Assembly (NCBI RefSeq): GCF_009729415.1
Contig: NZ_MPKW01000029.1
Coordinates: forward strand, 1 to 64,000
From: Mycolicibacterium sp. CBMA 234
GTDB lineage: Bacteria > Actinomycetota > Actinomycetes > Mycobacteriales > Mycobacteriaceae
Reading direction: 5' to 3'
DNA length: 64,000 nucleotides
Within the stretch, counting starts at the first letter, position 1. Every line of letters begins with the position of its first letter. This document shows, piece after piece, positions 1 through 9,199 of the stretch. A model generated the notes under the pieces. That model searched no databases. It was given only the letters and a program-made list of their open reading frames with translations, and was not told the DNA's origin. The translations under genes and the position numbers were made by a program.

Positions 1-33
1 GGAAAAGTAGGACACCGCCGAACACAAATTAGC

Positions 34-66
34 CCTCAGCCCCCGATCACCGATCGGGGGCTGAGG
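34..66. terminator. Strong hairpin terminator downstream of ogt
   Basis: A perfect 15-bp inverted repeat (34-48 and 52-66) with a 3-nt loop is followed on the plus strand by a T-rich stretch. It lies about 70 bp beyond the ogt stop and could end transcription of a plus-strand gene left of the window, of the alkA-ogt operon, or both. Confidence 0.75.
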
Positions 67-135
67 CATTTTGCATTTCTGACGCTTTTGTATTCGATCG
101 CCGCGAATTCTGCGGCGCCGGCCGACGCCATTCGA

Positions 136-645
136 TTAATCGAACAGCGTCGGCTCTTCTGTTCCTGACCGACTTTTTTCGAGATTGAGCAAGAGCTTCT
201 TGCGGTCCAATCCACCGCCATATCCGGTAAGGCTGCCATTCGCGCCGATTACTCGATGGCACGGCACGATGATGCCGACCGGATTGTGGCCATTGGCCAG
301 TCCCACGGCTCTCGACGCACTGGGGGATCCGACCTGCAGAGCAATTTCGCCATACGAACGTGTTTCGCCATAGGGAATAGTGAGCAGCGCGTTCCAAACG
401 CGGCGCTGGAATTCGGTGCCGATCAGATCGAGTTCCAATTCGAATTCCTGCAACTCGCCGGCGAAGTAGGCGGTGAGTTGGTCGACGGCCTGGGGGAATG
501 CGGTGTCGTCCGGCTCCCAGCCGTCATGGCTGGGTTCGTAGGTCTGATCGTCCATCCGTAGATGACGCAGCCTGCCGTCGCGGCCTGCGAGCGTGATGGT
601 GCCGACCGGGCTGTCCATGGTCCGGGTCTGCAAAGTGGCGTTCAT
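136..645 (-). CDS. ogt: Methylated-DNA--[protein]-cysteine S-methyltransferase
   Basis: Suicide repair protein of 169 aa that transfers alkyl groups from O6-alkylguanine in DNA to its own cysteine. The active-site motif PCHRV is present with the acceptor Cys at residue 129, followed by the usual glycine-rich segment and DRKK helix. The ATG at 645 overlaps the alkA stop codon (ATGA), so the two genes are translationally coupled. This start is preferred over a 39-residue upstream extension that would run inside alkA. The order alkA then ogt matches Rv1317c-Rv1316c of M. tuberculosis, an adaptive-response operon for alkylation damage. Confidence 0.95.
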   Translation of the reverse strand: MNATLQTRTMDSPVGTITLAGRDGRLRHLRMDDQTYEPSHDGWEPDDTAFPQAVDQLTAYFAGELQEFELELDLIGTEFQRRVWNALLTIPYGETRSYGEIALQVGSPSASRAVGLANGHNPVGIIVPCHRVIGANGSLTGYGGGLDRKKLLLNLEKSRSGTEEPTLFD

Positions 646-2162
646 GCTTGCTCCTGTTGGGGCGATTGCGTCGTATAGGCGGTCGATGGGGGCCATTGGT
701 TGACTGCATGGTCCAGGGATGTCCAGAGATGCTGGGTGGCGTACGCCCGCCATGGGCGCCACTGTGCACTGTGCTCGATCAGCTGGCGTGGATTGCCTGG
801 CAGTCCAAGTTGTTTGGCGGCGTTCTGTACTCCGAGGTCGGTGGCGGGGAACGCGTCGGGATCGCCGAGTGCGCGCATCGCGATGACCTCAGCTGTCCAC
901 GGACCGATACCCGGTAGCTCATCCAATTGGATCCTGGCCTGCCGCCAGTCTGAGCCGGCGTCGAGCTCAAGGGTGCCTGCGGCAATGGCGTCGATCATGG
1001 CGATCAGCGTGCGGCGTCGCGCCTCGGGGAAGGCGAGCTGCTGAGGATCGATCCCGGTGAGTTGGGTGACCGCAGGGAAGACATGGGTCAAGCTTCCCAC
1101 CGGGTCGCTGACGGGTGAGCCGTAGGCCTGGGTGAGCCGACGGGTATGCGTCACTGCAGCTTTCATCGATACCTGCTGGCCGATCACCACCCTTAGCGCC
1201 AGTTCGTTTTCATCGACGGTACGGGGTATGCGTTGTCCTGGGGCCTTGGCGACCAGGGGCGCCAGCTGCTGGTCGGCGCTGAGGATGTCGAGGACCGCTT
1301 CAGGGTCGGCATCGAGATCGAGCAGTCGTCGGCATCGGGCGATGGCGGTGGCCAGGTCGCGGAAGTCGTCGAGGATCAATGAGCACTGGACGTGGTCGAC
1401 ACGTGGCGACAATCCGACGATGCCGGTGCCGTTGGGCAGCCGCAGAGTGCGACGGTACGCGCCGTCGCGGACCTCTTCGACTCCCGGCACCGCGCCGGCA
1501 GCCAGGTGCCCGAAGACTCCCTCGTACGCGAACGGAAGCCGGACCGGCAGTCGTACGGAAAGTGTTCCGGTCCCACTGGTTTCGTTCGGATCGAAGCGGG
1601 TCTGCGCCCGCTGACGCAGTTCAGTCGGGGTCAGCGCACATACTTCGCGGATGGTGTCGTTGAACTGGCGGATGCTGGAAAAGCCCGCTGCGAAGGCGAC
1701 GTCGCCAAACGGCAATTGGGTGGTCTCGATGAGGACGCGGGCCGTCTGGCTGCGTTGCGCTCGGGCCAGGGCCAACGGATTGGCGCCCACTTCAGCCTGG
1801 AGCAGTCGTTCAAGTTGCCGGGTCGTGTAGCCCAGCCGCGCGGCGAGGCCGGTGACGCCTTCGCGGTCGACGGTGCCGTCGGCGATCAGTCGCATGGCGC
1901 GGGCGACAACATCGGTACGGATGTTCCACTCTGGCGATCCGGGGGACGCGTCGGGCCGGCAGCGTTTGCAGGCACGAAAGCCCGCTCGCTGCGCGGCGGC
2001 TGCGGTTGGGTAGAAGCGCACATTCCGGGCGAACGGTGGGCGGACCGGGCAACTGGGGCGGCAGTAGATACCCGTGGTGAGGACCGCGGTGACGAACCAA
2101 CCGTCGAACCGGGCGTCCTTGGATTGGACTGCCCGATAGCAGCGGTCGAAGTCGTCGTACAT
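642..2162 (-). CDS. alkA: Ada-AlkA fusion: methylphosphotriester sensor/AraC regulator plus 3-methyladenine DNA glycosylase
   Basis: A 506-aa fusion protein. Residues 1-75 form the Ada zinc domain with four cysteines (C34, C38, C65, C68), one of which would accept methyl groups from DNA phosphotriesters. An AraC-type helix-turn-helix follows at about 80-175. The C-terminal half is an AlkA-type helix-hairpin-helix glycosylase with a clear hairpin (LPGIGPWTAE) and the downstream catalytic-Asp region (FPATDLG). It should sense methylation damage, activate its own operon and excise alkylated bases. The ATG at 2162 begins the conserved Ada domain; ten further in-frame residues upstream are possible but not needed. 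It is coupled to ogt and shares a divergent upstream region with the exported-protein gene at 2323. Confidence 0.93.
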   Translation of the reverse strand: MYDDFDRCYRAVQSKDARFDGWFVTAVLTTGIYCRPSCPVRPPFARNVRFYPTAAAAQRAGFRACKRCRPDASPGSPEWNIRTDVVARAMRLIADGTVDREGVTGLAARLGYTTRQLERLLQAEVGANPLALARAQRSQTARVLIETTQLPFGDVAFAAGFSSIRQFNDTIREVCALTPTELRQRAQTRFDPNETSGTGTLSVRLPVRLPFAYEGVFGHLAAGAVPGVEEVRDGAYRRTLRLPNGTGIVGLSPRVDHVQCSLILDDFRDLATAIARCRRLLDLDADPEAVLDILSADQQLAPLVAKAPGQRIPRTVDENELALRVVIGQQVSMKAAVTHTRRLTQAYGSPVSDPVGSLTHVFPAVTQLTGIDPQQLAFPEARRRTLIAMIDAIAAGTLELDAGSDWRQARIQLDELPGIGPWTAEVIAMRALGDPDAFPATDLGVQNAAKQLGLPGNPRQLIEHSAQWRPWRAYATQHLWTSLDHAVNQWPPSTAYTTQSPQQEQA

Positions 2163-2225
2163 GTCTTCGACAATGGCACGCGAGCCGCACATCTACTAGC
2201 GGAAAATCGACATCTATGTGGTTCG

Positions 2226-2251
2226 CGAGACAAATCTGACCATTTGTCTCG
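2226..2251. promoter_or_regulatory. 26-bp perfect palindrome with T-run between divergent genes
   Basis: CGAGACAAAT, a 6-nt spacer, then ATTTGTCTCG, followed by TTTTTT on the plus strand. It sits 64 bp upstream of alkA and 72 bp upstream of the exported-protein gene. It has the size of a TetR-type operator but also the form of a hairpin terminator. A terminator between two divergent 5' ends would be odd, so an operator is favoured. Confidence 0.5.
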
Positions 2252-2287
2252 TTTTTTGCTGACGCGGGCGTCGGGCTTTGTTATAAC

Positions 2288-2301
2288 TGGAACGCGTTCT
2301 A
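2288..2301. promoter_or_regulatory. KstR-like operator
   Basis: TGGAACGCGTTCTA fits the mycobacterial KstR consensus TnnAACnnGTTnnA at every fixed position. It lies about 22 bp upstream of the exported-protein start, where a repressor would block transcription. KstR controls cholesterol and lipid catabolism genes. The motif is shared by some other TetR regulators. Confidence 0.5.
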
Positions 2302-2322
2302 ATCCGGGTTTACAGAAAGCGC

Positions 2323-4416
2323 GTGTCAATGAACATTCATGAGCAGTTCCCAACTGGCGCAGCTAGATTCGTCGGGCGCGTGGGGGCATTGGCTGTCGCT
2401 CTGGGGATTGGCGCGGCCGTTGCGAGCAGTCCCGGCGTTGCCTTCGCGGCACCGAGTGACGGTGGCGGTTCGTCGTCAGGTTCGGCCTCGTCAGGTTCGG
2501 CGTCGTCGGGAAGCCATGACACGAACAACACGGACAAGCCAAAGCCCGGTGAAGGCGCCAAGCACCCCGGCGGTGTGAATTCGGGGAAGAAGCCACGCCG
2601 GGAGGGGAAGGCAGAATCCGCGAAGCCTTCCCCGAATTCGCAGTCGGCTGCGCAGGGTGCATCCGATGCCGACAAGTCGTCGACGCCAGACGCCCCGAAG
2701 CGTCCGGCTAAGGGCGCGTCCAGGCCGGTTGTGGCCGCGGCTGAGAAGCCACAGAAGACCGAAGCTGCGGCGCCAGAGGCCACACCCGCACCGCAGGTCA
2801 AGCAGGTGACACACGTGACCGTGCCGGTCTCGGTTGTCGGTGCGCCAGTAGCAGTGGTCGGGGCGGTGTCTGAAGTAGGCCCGAAGGGCGCCGCGACCAC
2901 GTCAGGAAGTCCGGTGGCGCCGCTGCAGAACGCCGCAACGGCGGCATTACTCGGCGCTACCCGTCGGGAGACTGCGGACTCGTCGTCGACGACGTCACTG
3001 GCCGCCGCGCCGACGTCCCTTCAGAGCGTGCCTACGGTGCTCGGCACGTCGCAGCAGTTGGCTGCGGAGAAGAACGCCAATGCGATCGTCAACACGCTGC
3101 CGATGCAGTTCATGAAGTTGATCCTGAACTGGGCGTTCCAGATGAATGCCAAGCAGCAGTTCTCTCAGGTCGGCGGGCCGGATCAGACGAACCTGAGTCA
3201 GCTGGGCAATGCCGTCAACGAATACGCGCAACAGGCCGGCATGGAGTACCAACTGCTCAATTCGATGCGGCCCACGGTGCTGGAAATGGTTATGCCACCG
3301 CACAACTGGTTCGGTCAGAACGTGACCGGCACCCGCATCCTGTATGACAACCCGGACACCATCTACCGGATGATGGGGGTCAATTCGACGTCGTCGTACG
3401 TCATCACCGGGAAGTTCGCCCCCGGCCAGATGCCGGCGGAGACCACGTTCAGTGTGTTGACCGGCCTCGGTGGCACGACGGCCGCGGTGCTCAATGCCAA
3501 GGACATGCAGATCAACCCGGATGGCACCTTCACGGTCACGGTCAGCGGGGCTCCGGCGGCCCCGGGCCAGACCAACCATCTGCAGATTCCGACCAACACC
3601 ACGTTGATCGTGGCCCGAAATACGCTGTCGGACTGGAATTCTCAGTCCCCGATGAGTCTGTCGATCCAGCGGGTCGGTGGGCCGCCGGACAGTCTGTTCG
3701 CGCAGCTCGGCGGGTTCGCGATACCTGGTCTGGGGGCGTTCGTCGCAGGTAATCAATTGCTGACCAACGTGGTCTCGCTCATTCCGCCGCTGCCGGTGAT
3801 GCCCACGTTCCTGCAGGGCTTGGAGGCGTCGGTGATCCTGGCGCTCGGGCTGCAGATGGAGCCGCAGTACATGGCGGTGGCCACCCAGGATGCATCCGGA
3901 AAACAGAAGGCGCCCAACGTCTTCACTGATCCGGAGAGCAACGCCACGTTCCTGTCGACCCAGGTGCAGAGCCCGGGGTATTTCCAGCTGACCAATGATC
4001 AGGCGGTGGTGCTGACGATCAAGCCGGGCGATGCCGGCTACTTCGTCGTACCGGTGACCAATGACTGGACCATCACCAACAATTACTGGGATCAACAGTC
4101 CAGCCTCAATATCGCGCAGTCGATAGCCAACCCGGACGGCAGCTACACCATCGTGGTGTCGCCGACCGATCCCGGCGTGGCGAACTGGGTGTCCACGGGT
4201 GGCCTGAATCAGGGCACCATCTCGATCCGCTTCCAGGACATCGATCCCAACAGCACCGATCGACCGAAGGTCAGCTCACAAGTGGTGTCGCTGAGTGACC
4301 TTGGCACGGTCCTGCCGTCCGGGACGACGTATGTCACCGCGGCGCAACGACAAGCGGCTCTCGATGAGCGCAAGGCTGGCTACAACAACCGCTTCGCGCC
4401 GTACCCTCAGGCGTGA
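2323..4416 (+). CDS. Large exported protein with Ala/Pro/Lys-rich linker and DUF1214-like domain
   Basis: A 697-aa protein with a Sec signal peptide (hydrophobic about 18-40, cleavage after AFA). A low-complexity Gly/Ser/Lys/Pro/Ala linker follows to about residue 230, then a folded region. Residues about 325-460 hold a pattern typical of DUF1254/DUF1214 proteins (DNPDTIYR, YVITGK, an NHLQIP segment and a DW motif), and this pattern partly recurs near 550-660. The biochemical function is unknown; a cell-envelope location is likely. GTG 2323 and ATG 2329 are both possible starts, with only a weak purine stretch upstream. A KstR-like site upstream hints at control by lipid or sterol availability. 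It converges with the small gene at 4418. Confidence 0.75.
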   Translation: MSMNIHEQFPTGAARFVGRVGALAVALGIGAAVASSPGVAFAAPSDGGGSSSGSASSGSASSGSHDTNNTDKPKPGEGAKHPGGVNSGKKPRREGKAESAKPSPNSQSAAQGASDADKSSTPDAPKRPAKGASRPVVAAAEKPQKTEAAAPEATPAPQVKQVTHVTVPVSVVGAPVAVVGAVSEVGPKGAATTSGSPVAPLQNAATAALLGATRRETADSSSTTSLAAAPTSLQSVPTVLGTSQQLAAEKNANAIVNTLPMQFMKLILNWAFQMNAKQQFSQVGGPDQTNLSQLGNAVNEYAQQAGMEYQLLNSMRPTVLEMVMPPHNWFGQNVTGTRILYDNPDTIYRMMGVNSTSSYVITGKFAPGQMPAETTFSVLTGLGGTTAAVLNAKDMQINPDGTFTVTVSGAPAAPGQTNHLQIPTNTTLIVARNTLSDWNSQSPMSLSIQRVGGPPDSLFAQLGGFAIPGLGAFVAGNQLLTNVVSLIPPLPVMPTFLQGLEASVILALGLQMEPQYMAVATQDASGKQKAPNVFTDPESNATFLSTQVQSPGYFQLTNDQAVVLTIKPGDAGYFVVPVTNDWTITNNYWDQQSSLNIAQSIANPDGSYTIVVSPTDPGVANWVSTGGLNQGTISIRFQDIDPNSTDRPKVSSQVVSLSDLGTVLPSGTTYVTAAQRQAALDERKAGYNNRFAPYPQA

Positions 4417-4417
4417 T

Positions 4418-4720
4418 TCACCAGTCGTGGTTCGGGCACTGCACGTCGACGTATACCGTAGCCGCGACAGTGCCGCCCGGCTTGAAGTTGCCAGGGTTGT
4501 TGATCCCGAGTACCCAGCACTCGTCCAGCGGTTTCGTGTCGAAACCGTTGGTCCAGTTGATTTGTACGAGGTAACCCTCGGCCTGGAGGTTGTTGACGAC
4601 GTCGGCCGCCGAACCGCCGGTGTCGTAAGTGTCGGCAGCGGCGAGCGGTGCGAGTCCCAGTGACATCGCAAACGCGCTGGCCGCCCCGGCCAGTGCGAAG
4701 TATCGCTTCATGGTCACCAT
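4418..4720 (-). CDS. Small secreted protein, mycobacterial hypothetical
   Basis: A 100-aa precursor with a clear signal peptide ending at AAADT. The mature part is about 70 residues with two cysteines (in DECW and VQCP) that could form one disulfide, matching small secreted mycobacterial proteins of unknown role. A GGAGG lies 3 nt before the ATG at 4720, so the GTG at codon 2 or the ATG at codon 4 (4711) may be the real start. It is 33 bp downstream of the cyclase gene on the same strand. Confidence 0.7.
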   Translation of the reverse strand: MVTMKRYFALAGAASAFAMSLGLAPLAAADTYDTGGSAADVVNNLQAEGYLVQINWTNGFDTKPLDECWVLGINNPGNFKPGGTVAATVYVDVQCPNHDW

Positions 4721-4753
4721 GATCCTCCGGATCTGTGTGAACCAGATGTGAAT

Positions 4754-6343
4754 TCAGGCCAGGACGGCCAGTTGCGTCGGCTCGGGCAGTCCGCGCAGGG
4801 TGACGGTGTCGCCCAAAGCCCAGTTCGCGCATTCGGATTCGGTGACCGCGTCGAGCATGCCTGCGGCGGCCACCAGATGGCCGGGCACCGACTTGGCGAG
4901 TTCACACAAGCGGGCAGCCTCGTTCACCGGGCCGCCGATCACCGTGTACTCGAACCGCTCCTTGGCTCCGACATTGCCGGCGACGACGGTCCCGGCGGCG
5001 ACGCCGAGTCCGGCCTTCAGTTCGGGCACTTCGTCGCGAAGTCGTGACGCGATGGCACGGGCGGCGGCCAGGGCGTCGCCCTCGGTGCACTGCAACGACA
5101 CCGGCGCCCCGAACACGGCCAACACAGCGTCGCCTTCGAATTTGTTGACGAAGCCGTGGTGCCGATCCACCTCGTCGACGATGACGGCGAAGAAGCGGTT
5201 CAGCAGGTCGACGACCTCAACGGCCGGGCGGCTGGTCACCAGCTGGGTCGAGCCGATGACGTCGACGAAGATCACCGCCGCATGCCGTTCTTCACCGCCG
5301 AGTTGCGGCTTCTCCTGCTCGGCGAGCGCGGCGACCTCGCGCCCGACGTGCCGGCCGAAGAGATCACGGACGCGTTCGCGTTCCCGCAGCCCGTGCACCA
5401 TCGAGTTGAAGCCGCGCTGCAGCTGGCCCAGTTCGGTGCCGTCGAACACCACCAGGTCGGTATCGAGGTCGCCGCGTTCGACCCTGCTGAGTGCGCCTTG
5501 CACGATGCGGATCGGCGTGATCGTCATCGAAGACACCAACCACATCAGGAAGAAGCCGAACACCAACGCGAACAGCGCGAGAATGACGATGGCGAACTCG
5601 AATTGGATCGGAGTCAGGGTGTTCATCGTGAGCGCCACCAGAGCCGCCAGAAGTACGCCGAGCATGGGGACCCCGGAGCCCGTCGCCCAGACCAGCATGG
5701 TGCGCCCCATGATGCCCGAGGTGAGACGGGTGGTGGGCTGGCCGGCCTGTAACGCCTGGGCGGCCACGGGACGTAGCGCGAATTCGGTGAACAGGTAACA
5801 GGTGGTGGCGACGACGATGCCGGGAAAAGTGATGCCCAACAAGAACTTTGGGATGAAAGCGGGGTCGTGTACGGCGTACATCGTGGTGAGCACGGCCGCG
5901 TCCGAGAACCACAGGACCAACACCATGCGGGCCAACTGGCCCGGCGCGCGGAAAGTGTTGCGGTAGTCCGCGGCGGTGGGGGGCCGTTCCTCGAGTGCCC
6001 ACCGCACGCTCTTGATGACACGGCCGGTGGCCCAGACGGCGCCGACCGCGAACGTCGCGAGCACGTAGGGCGGGATGAAGATGACGGTGATCCACCAGAC
6101 GTCGGGTCCGAACACGTTCGGGGTGGGGAACAGCACGGTCGTCACGAGGCTCGTGACCGCGACGCCGACGAGATTGGCGACGATGACGAACGTCGTCAGG
6201 ATCAGTTGAATCCGAATCCGGCGCCGGCGCTGGCTTTCCGACACCCGACCCAGCAACCAGGAGCCGTACTCGTGGGTGTCACGCGGGGTGACGGCCTCCC
6301 GTACCCGCACCAAGCGGGGTGCCACGGTTTTCTCGACGGTCAT
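4754..6343 (-). CDS. Membrane-anchored class III adenylate cyclase (HAMP-cyclase)
   Basis: A 529-aa protein of the Rv1318c/Rv1319c/Rv1320c family, which makes cAMP from ATP. The N-terminal half holds about six transmembrane segments (roughly 47-72, 86-108, 138-157, 165-188, 214-240, 250-272). A HAMP linker follows at about 272-325, then the catalytic domain from about 353. Metal-binding Asp361 (in FVDVIGST) and Asp405 (in FEGDAV), and the substrate-selecting Lys401, are visible. M. tuberculosis has three such genes here; this genome has one. Confidence 0.92.
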   Translation of the reverse strand: MTVEKTVAPRLVRVREAVTPRDTHEYGSWLLGRVSESQRRRRIRIQLILTTFVIVANLVGVAVTSLVTTVLFPTPNVFGPDVWWITVIFIPPYVLATFAVGAVWATGRVIKSVRWALEERPPTAADYRNTFRAPGQLARMVLVLWFSDAAVLTTMYAVHDPAFIPKFLLGITFPGIVVATTCYLFTEFALRPVAAQALQAGQPTTRLTSGIMGRTMLVWATGSGVPMLGVLLAALVALTMNTLTPIQFEFAIVILALFALVFGFFLMWLVSSMTITPIRIVQGALSRVERGDLDTDLVVFDGTELGQLQRGFNSMVHGLRERERVRDLFGRHVGREVAALAEQEKPQLGGEERHAAVIFVDVIGSTQLVTSRPAVEVVDLLNRFFAVIVDEVDRHHGFVNKFEGDAVLAVFGAPVSLQCTEGDALAAARAIASRLRDEVPELKAGLGVAAGTVVAGNVGAKERFEYTVIGGPVNEAARLCELAKSVPGHLVAAAGMLDAVTESECANWALGDTVTLRGLPEPTQLAVLA

Positions 6344-6434
6344 GGTGGCGCCAGCCTAATTCGTGCCCCGGGCCAAACGGGTCATTTGATGGCCCGATCG
6401 GGCCGGGGGAGCGGGTGCCCCTAAGGTGGGTCGG

Positions 6435-7103
6435 GTGCGTCTCGTGATCGCCCAGTGCACTGTTGACTACGTCGGACGTCTGACCGCACATCTGCCGTCG
6501 GCCCGTCGCCTGCTGTTGTTCAAGGCGGACGGATCGGTGAGCGTGCACGCCGACGACCGCGCCTACAAGCCGTTGAACTGGATGACGCCGCCATGCTGGA
6601 TTACGGAGGAGTCCGACGCCGGCCTGGTTTGGGTGGTGGAGAACAAAGCGGGCGAGCAGCTGCGGATCACCGTCGAGGACGTCGAGCACGACTCTTCTCA
6701 TGAGCTCGGCGTCGATCCGGGTCTGATCAAGGACGGCGTCGAGGCGCATCTGCAGGAGTTGCTCGCCGAGCACGTCGAACTGCTCGGGGTGGGCTACACG
6801 CTGGTGCGCCGGGAGTACCCGACACCGATCGGCCCCGTGGACCTGTTGTGTCGGGATGAGATGGGCGCGTCGGTCGCGGTCGAGATCAAGCGGCGGGGCG
6901 AGATCGACGGTGTCGAGCAGCTGACGCGGTACCTGGACCTGCTCAACCGCGACAGCGTGCTGGCGCCGGTAGCCGGGGTGTTCGCCGCCCAGCAGATCAA
7001 GCCGCAGGCGCGCACGCTCGCGACGGATCGTGGAATTCGCTGCGTGACACTGGATTACGACAAGATGCGTGGCATGGACAACGACGAGTTCAGGTTGTTC
7101 TGA
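6435..7103 (+). CDS. nucS: Endonuclease NucS/EndoMS, non-canonical mismatch repair
   Basis: A 222-aa mismatch-specific endonuclease, the Rv1321 orthologue, which replaces MutS/MutL in actinobacteria by cutting both strands at mismatches. The N-terminal DNA-binding domain is followed by a RecB-like nuclease core with catalytic residues in PVDLLCRDE and VEIKR (about 135-160). The extreme C-terminus (EFRLF) resembles a sliding-clamp-binding tail. The GTG at 6435 is chosen because TAAGGT at 6422-6427 gives a -10 box 7 nt before it, typical of a leaderless mycobacterial mRNA, and because the protein then begins like its orthologues. Confidence 0.95.
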   Translation: MRLVIAQCTVDYVGRLTAHLPSARRLLLFKADGSVSVHADDRAYKPLNWMTPPCWITEESDAGLVWVVENKAGEQLRITVEDVEHDSSHELGVDPGLIKDGVEAHLQELLAEHVELLGVGYTLVRREYPTPIGPVDLLCRDEMGASVAVEIKRRGEIDGVEQLTRYLDLLNRDSVLAPVAGVFAAQQIKPQARTLATDRGIRCVTLDYDKMRGMDNDEFRLF

Positions 7104-7390
7104 TGCCTCGGCGACGTCCGGAGCGGCCTAGGCGTGACCCGCCGCCGCTGCTCGGTCTGTCGTCGCGTCGCGTGGAGACCGGCCCGGATGGGTATGACTA
7201 CGACGTGCGGCTGGTGCCCGGTTCGCGCGCCGTCAAGATCTACCGGTGTCCGGGGTGTGATCACGAAATCCGCCCGGGCACAGCGCATGTAGTGGTGCTA
7301 CGGGCCGACGACGCTGAAGACCGTCGGCATTGGCACACGCCGTGCTGGGCGAATCGCGGAAATCGGGGACCGACGCGACGGTGGTCCTAG
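7103..7390 (+). CDS. Conserved small zinc-ribbon-like protein (Rv1322-like)
   Basis: A 95-aa conserved mycobacterial protein whose ATG overlaps the nucS stop (TGATG), indicating one transcription unit. It has a CPGC pair at about 50-53, with His and a further Cys later (HWHTPCW), which could form a small metal site. Both ends are Arg/Pro-rich. The function is unknown; the fixed pairing with nucS suggests, but does not show, a DNA-repair accessory role. Confidence 0.8.
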   Translation: MPRRRPERPRRDPPPLLGLSSRRVETGPDGYDYDVRLVPGSRAVKIYRCPGCDHEIRPGTAHVVVLRADDAEDRRHWHTPCWANRGNRGPTRRWS

Positions 7391-7409
7391 CGAAAGCGCG
7401 AGTTGAGCG

Positions 7410-7883
7410 TCAGTGTCCTTCAGTAGCCGGCTCGACCAGCTCGATCAGCACGCCGCCAGCATCCTTCGGGTGAATGAAGTTGATGCGCGAGTTGGCGGTG
7501 CCACGACGCGGGGCTTCGTACAGCAGACGGACACCGTCGGCGCGCAGGCGCTCGGACAGGGCCTCGATGTCGCTGGTCCGGTAGGCCAGCTGCTGCAGGC
7601 CGGGGCCGCGGGTGTCGATGAACTTGGCGATGGTCGACTTCTCGTCGAGCGGAGCCAGCAGCTGAATCTGGGCGCTGCCGACGGCCGCGCCACGGACCGA
7701 GAGCATGGCCTCGCGGACGCCCTGGTCCTGATTGACCTCTTCGTGCAGGACGATCATGCCGAGGTGGTCGTGGTACCAGCGAATCGCGACGTCCAGATCC
7801 GGCACGGCGATACCAACGTGATCAATAGCGGTCACGAGGGCGCTGGCCAGCGCCGGACGGGCATCGACGTGTTCGGTGGTCAT
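7410..7883 (-). CDS. Methylmalonyl-CoA epimerase
   Basis: A 157-aa vicinal-oxygen-chelate protein (Rv1322A-like) that interconverts (R)- and (S)-methylmalonyl-CoA in propionate catabolism. It has the IDHVGIAVPDL start of the first beta-alpha-beta unit, a conserved Gln in IQLLAP, and a C-terminal glutamate strand (VLIELVEP), giving the family's metal-binding pattern. The ATG at 7883 (MTTEH) is preferred over an upstream extension. It is divergent from fadA4, which fits joint work on short-chain acyl-CoAs. Confidence 0.9.
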   Translation of the reverse strand: MTTEHVDARPALASALVTAIDHVGIAVPDLDVAIRWYHDHLGMIVLHEEVNQDQGVREAMLSVRGAAVGSAQIQLLAPLDEKSTIAKFIDTRGPGLQQLAYRTSDIEALSERLRADGVRLLYEAPRRGTANSRINFIHPKDAGGVLIELVEPATEGH

Positions 7884-7966
7884 AACGTAAAGGTAACCTG
7901 AGGCGACCGAATTTGCGCCTGTGTGATCGGCCACATTAGCCGTTACAGATTTGTTGGAGGATGGAA

Positions 7967-9148
7967 ATGACGACCTCGGTAATTGTTGCCGGAGCCCGCA
8001 CCCCGGTGGGCAAGTTGATGGGTTCGCTCAAGGACTTCTCGGGTAGCGACCTGGGGGCCGTCGCCATCAAGGGCGCCTTGGAGAAGGCCGGAGTCGAGGC
8101 CTCGCAGGTCGACTACGTGATCATGGGCCAGGTGCTGACCGCCGGTGCCGGGCAGATGCCGGCCCGTCAGTCGGCCGTCGGCGCTGGGATCCCGTGGGAT
8201 GTGCCGTCGCTGACCATCAACAAGATGTGCCTGTCCGGCATCGACGCCATTGCGCTGGCTGACCAGCTGATTCGCGCCGGTGAGTTCGAGGTTGTCGTGG
8301 CCGGCGGCCAGGAGTCCATGAGCCAGGCCCCGCACCTGCTGCCCAAGAGCCGTGAGGGCTACAAGTACGGCAACGTGACCGCGCTGGACCACCTTGCCTA
8401 CGACGGTCTGCACGACGTCTTCACCGACCAGCCGATGGGCGCGCTCACCGAGCAGCGCAACGACCAGGACAAGTTCACCCGCGCGGAGCAGGACGAATTC
8501 GCCGCGCAGTCGCACCAGAAGGCCGCGGCCTCCTGGAAGGACGGCGTGTTTGCCGACGAGGTCGTGCCGGTGTCCATCCCGCAGCGCAAGGGCGACCCGA
8601 TCGAGTTCGCCGAGGACGAAGGCATCCGCGGCAACACCACCGCCGAGTCGCTGGGCGGGCTGCGGCCGGCGTTCCGCAAGGACGGCACCATCACCGCCGG
8701 TTCGTCGTCGCAGATCTCCGACGGCGCGTGTGCCGTCGTGGTGATGAGCAAGGCCAAGGCCGAGTCGCTGGGTCTGACCTGGCTGTGTGAGATCGGCGCG
8801 CACGGCGTCGTCGCCGGCCCGGATTCGACCCTGCAGAGCCAGCCCGCCAACGCCATCAAGAAGGCCGTCGAGCGCGAGGGCATCTCGGTGGACCAGCTGG
8901 ACGTCATCGAGATCAACGAGGCGTTCGCTGCGGTGTCGCTGGCCTCGACCAAGGAACTGGGCGTCGACGGGGACAAGGTGAACGTCAACGGTGGCGCCAT
9001 CGCCATCGGCCACCCGATCGGCATGTCGGGCGCCCGGATCACCCTGCACGCTGCGCTGGAGCTAGCCCGCAAGGGTTCGGGTTACGCGGTTGCGGCGCTG
9101 TGTGGCGCCGGTGGTCAGGGCGACGCCCTGATCCTGCGTCGTCCCTAG
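7967..9148 (+). CDS. fadA4: Acetyl-CoA acetyltransferase (thiolase)
   Basis: A 393-aa thiolase, the Rv1323 orthologue, which condenses two acetyl-CoA or cleaves acetoacetyl-CoA. The nucleophile Cys88 lies in NKMCLSG, His349 in GHPIGMSG and the second catalytic Cys379 in LCGAGGQG, at typical thiolase positions and full length. A GGAGG Shine-Dalgarno at 7956-7960 abuts a first ATG (7961) but is 6 nt from the ATG at 7967, so the latter is the start. Confidence 0.95.
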   Translation: MTTSVIVAGARTPVGKLMGSLKDFSGSDLGAVAIKGALEKAGVEASQVDYVIMGQVLTAGAGQMPARQSAVGAGIPWDVPSLTINKMCLSGIDAIALADQLIRAGEFEVVVAGGQESMSQAPHLLPKSREGYKYGNVTALDHLAYDGLHDVFTDQPMGALTEQRNDQDKFTRAEQDEFAAQSHQKAAASWKDGVFADEVVPVSIPQRKGDPIEFAEDEGIRGNTTAESLGGLRPAFRKDGTITAGSSSQISDGACAVVVMSKAKAESLGLTWLCEIGAHGVVAGPDSTLQSQPANAIKKAVEREGISVDQLDVIEINEAFAAVSLASTKELGVDGDKVNVNGGAIAIGHPIGMSGARITLHAALELARKGSGYAVAALCGAGGQGDALILRRP

Positions 9149-9199
9149 TGTGAACTACGCCTCGTAGTAGTCAGCCCGTTACTCGGGCACAATGGCGCC

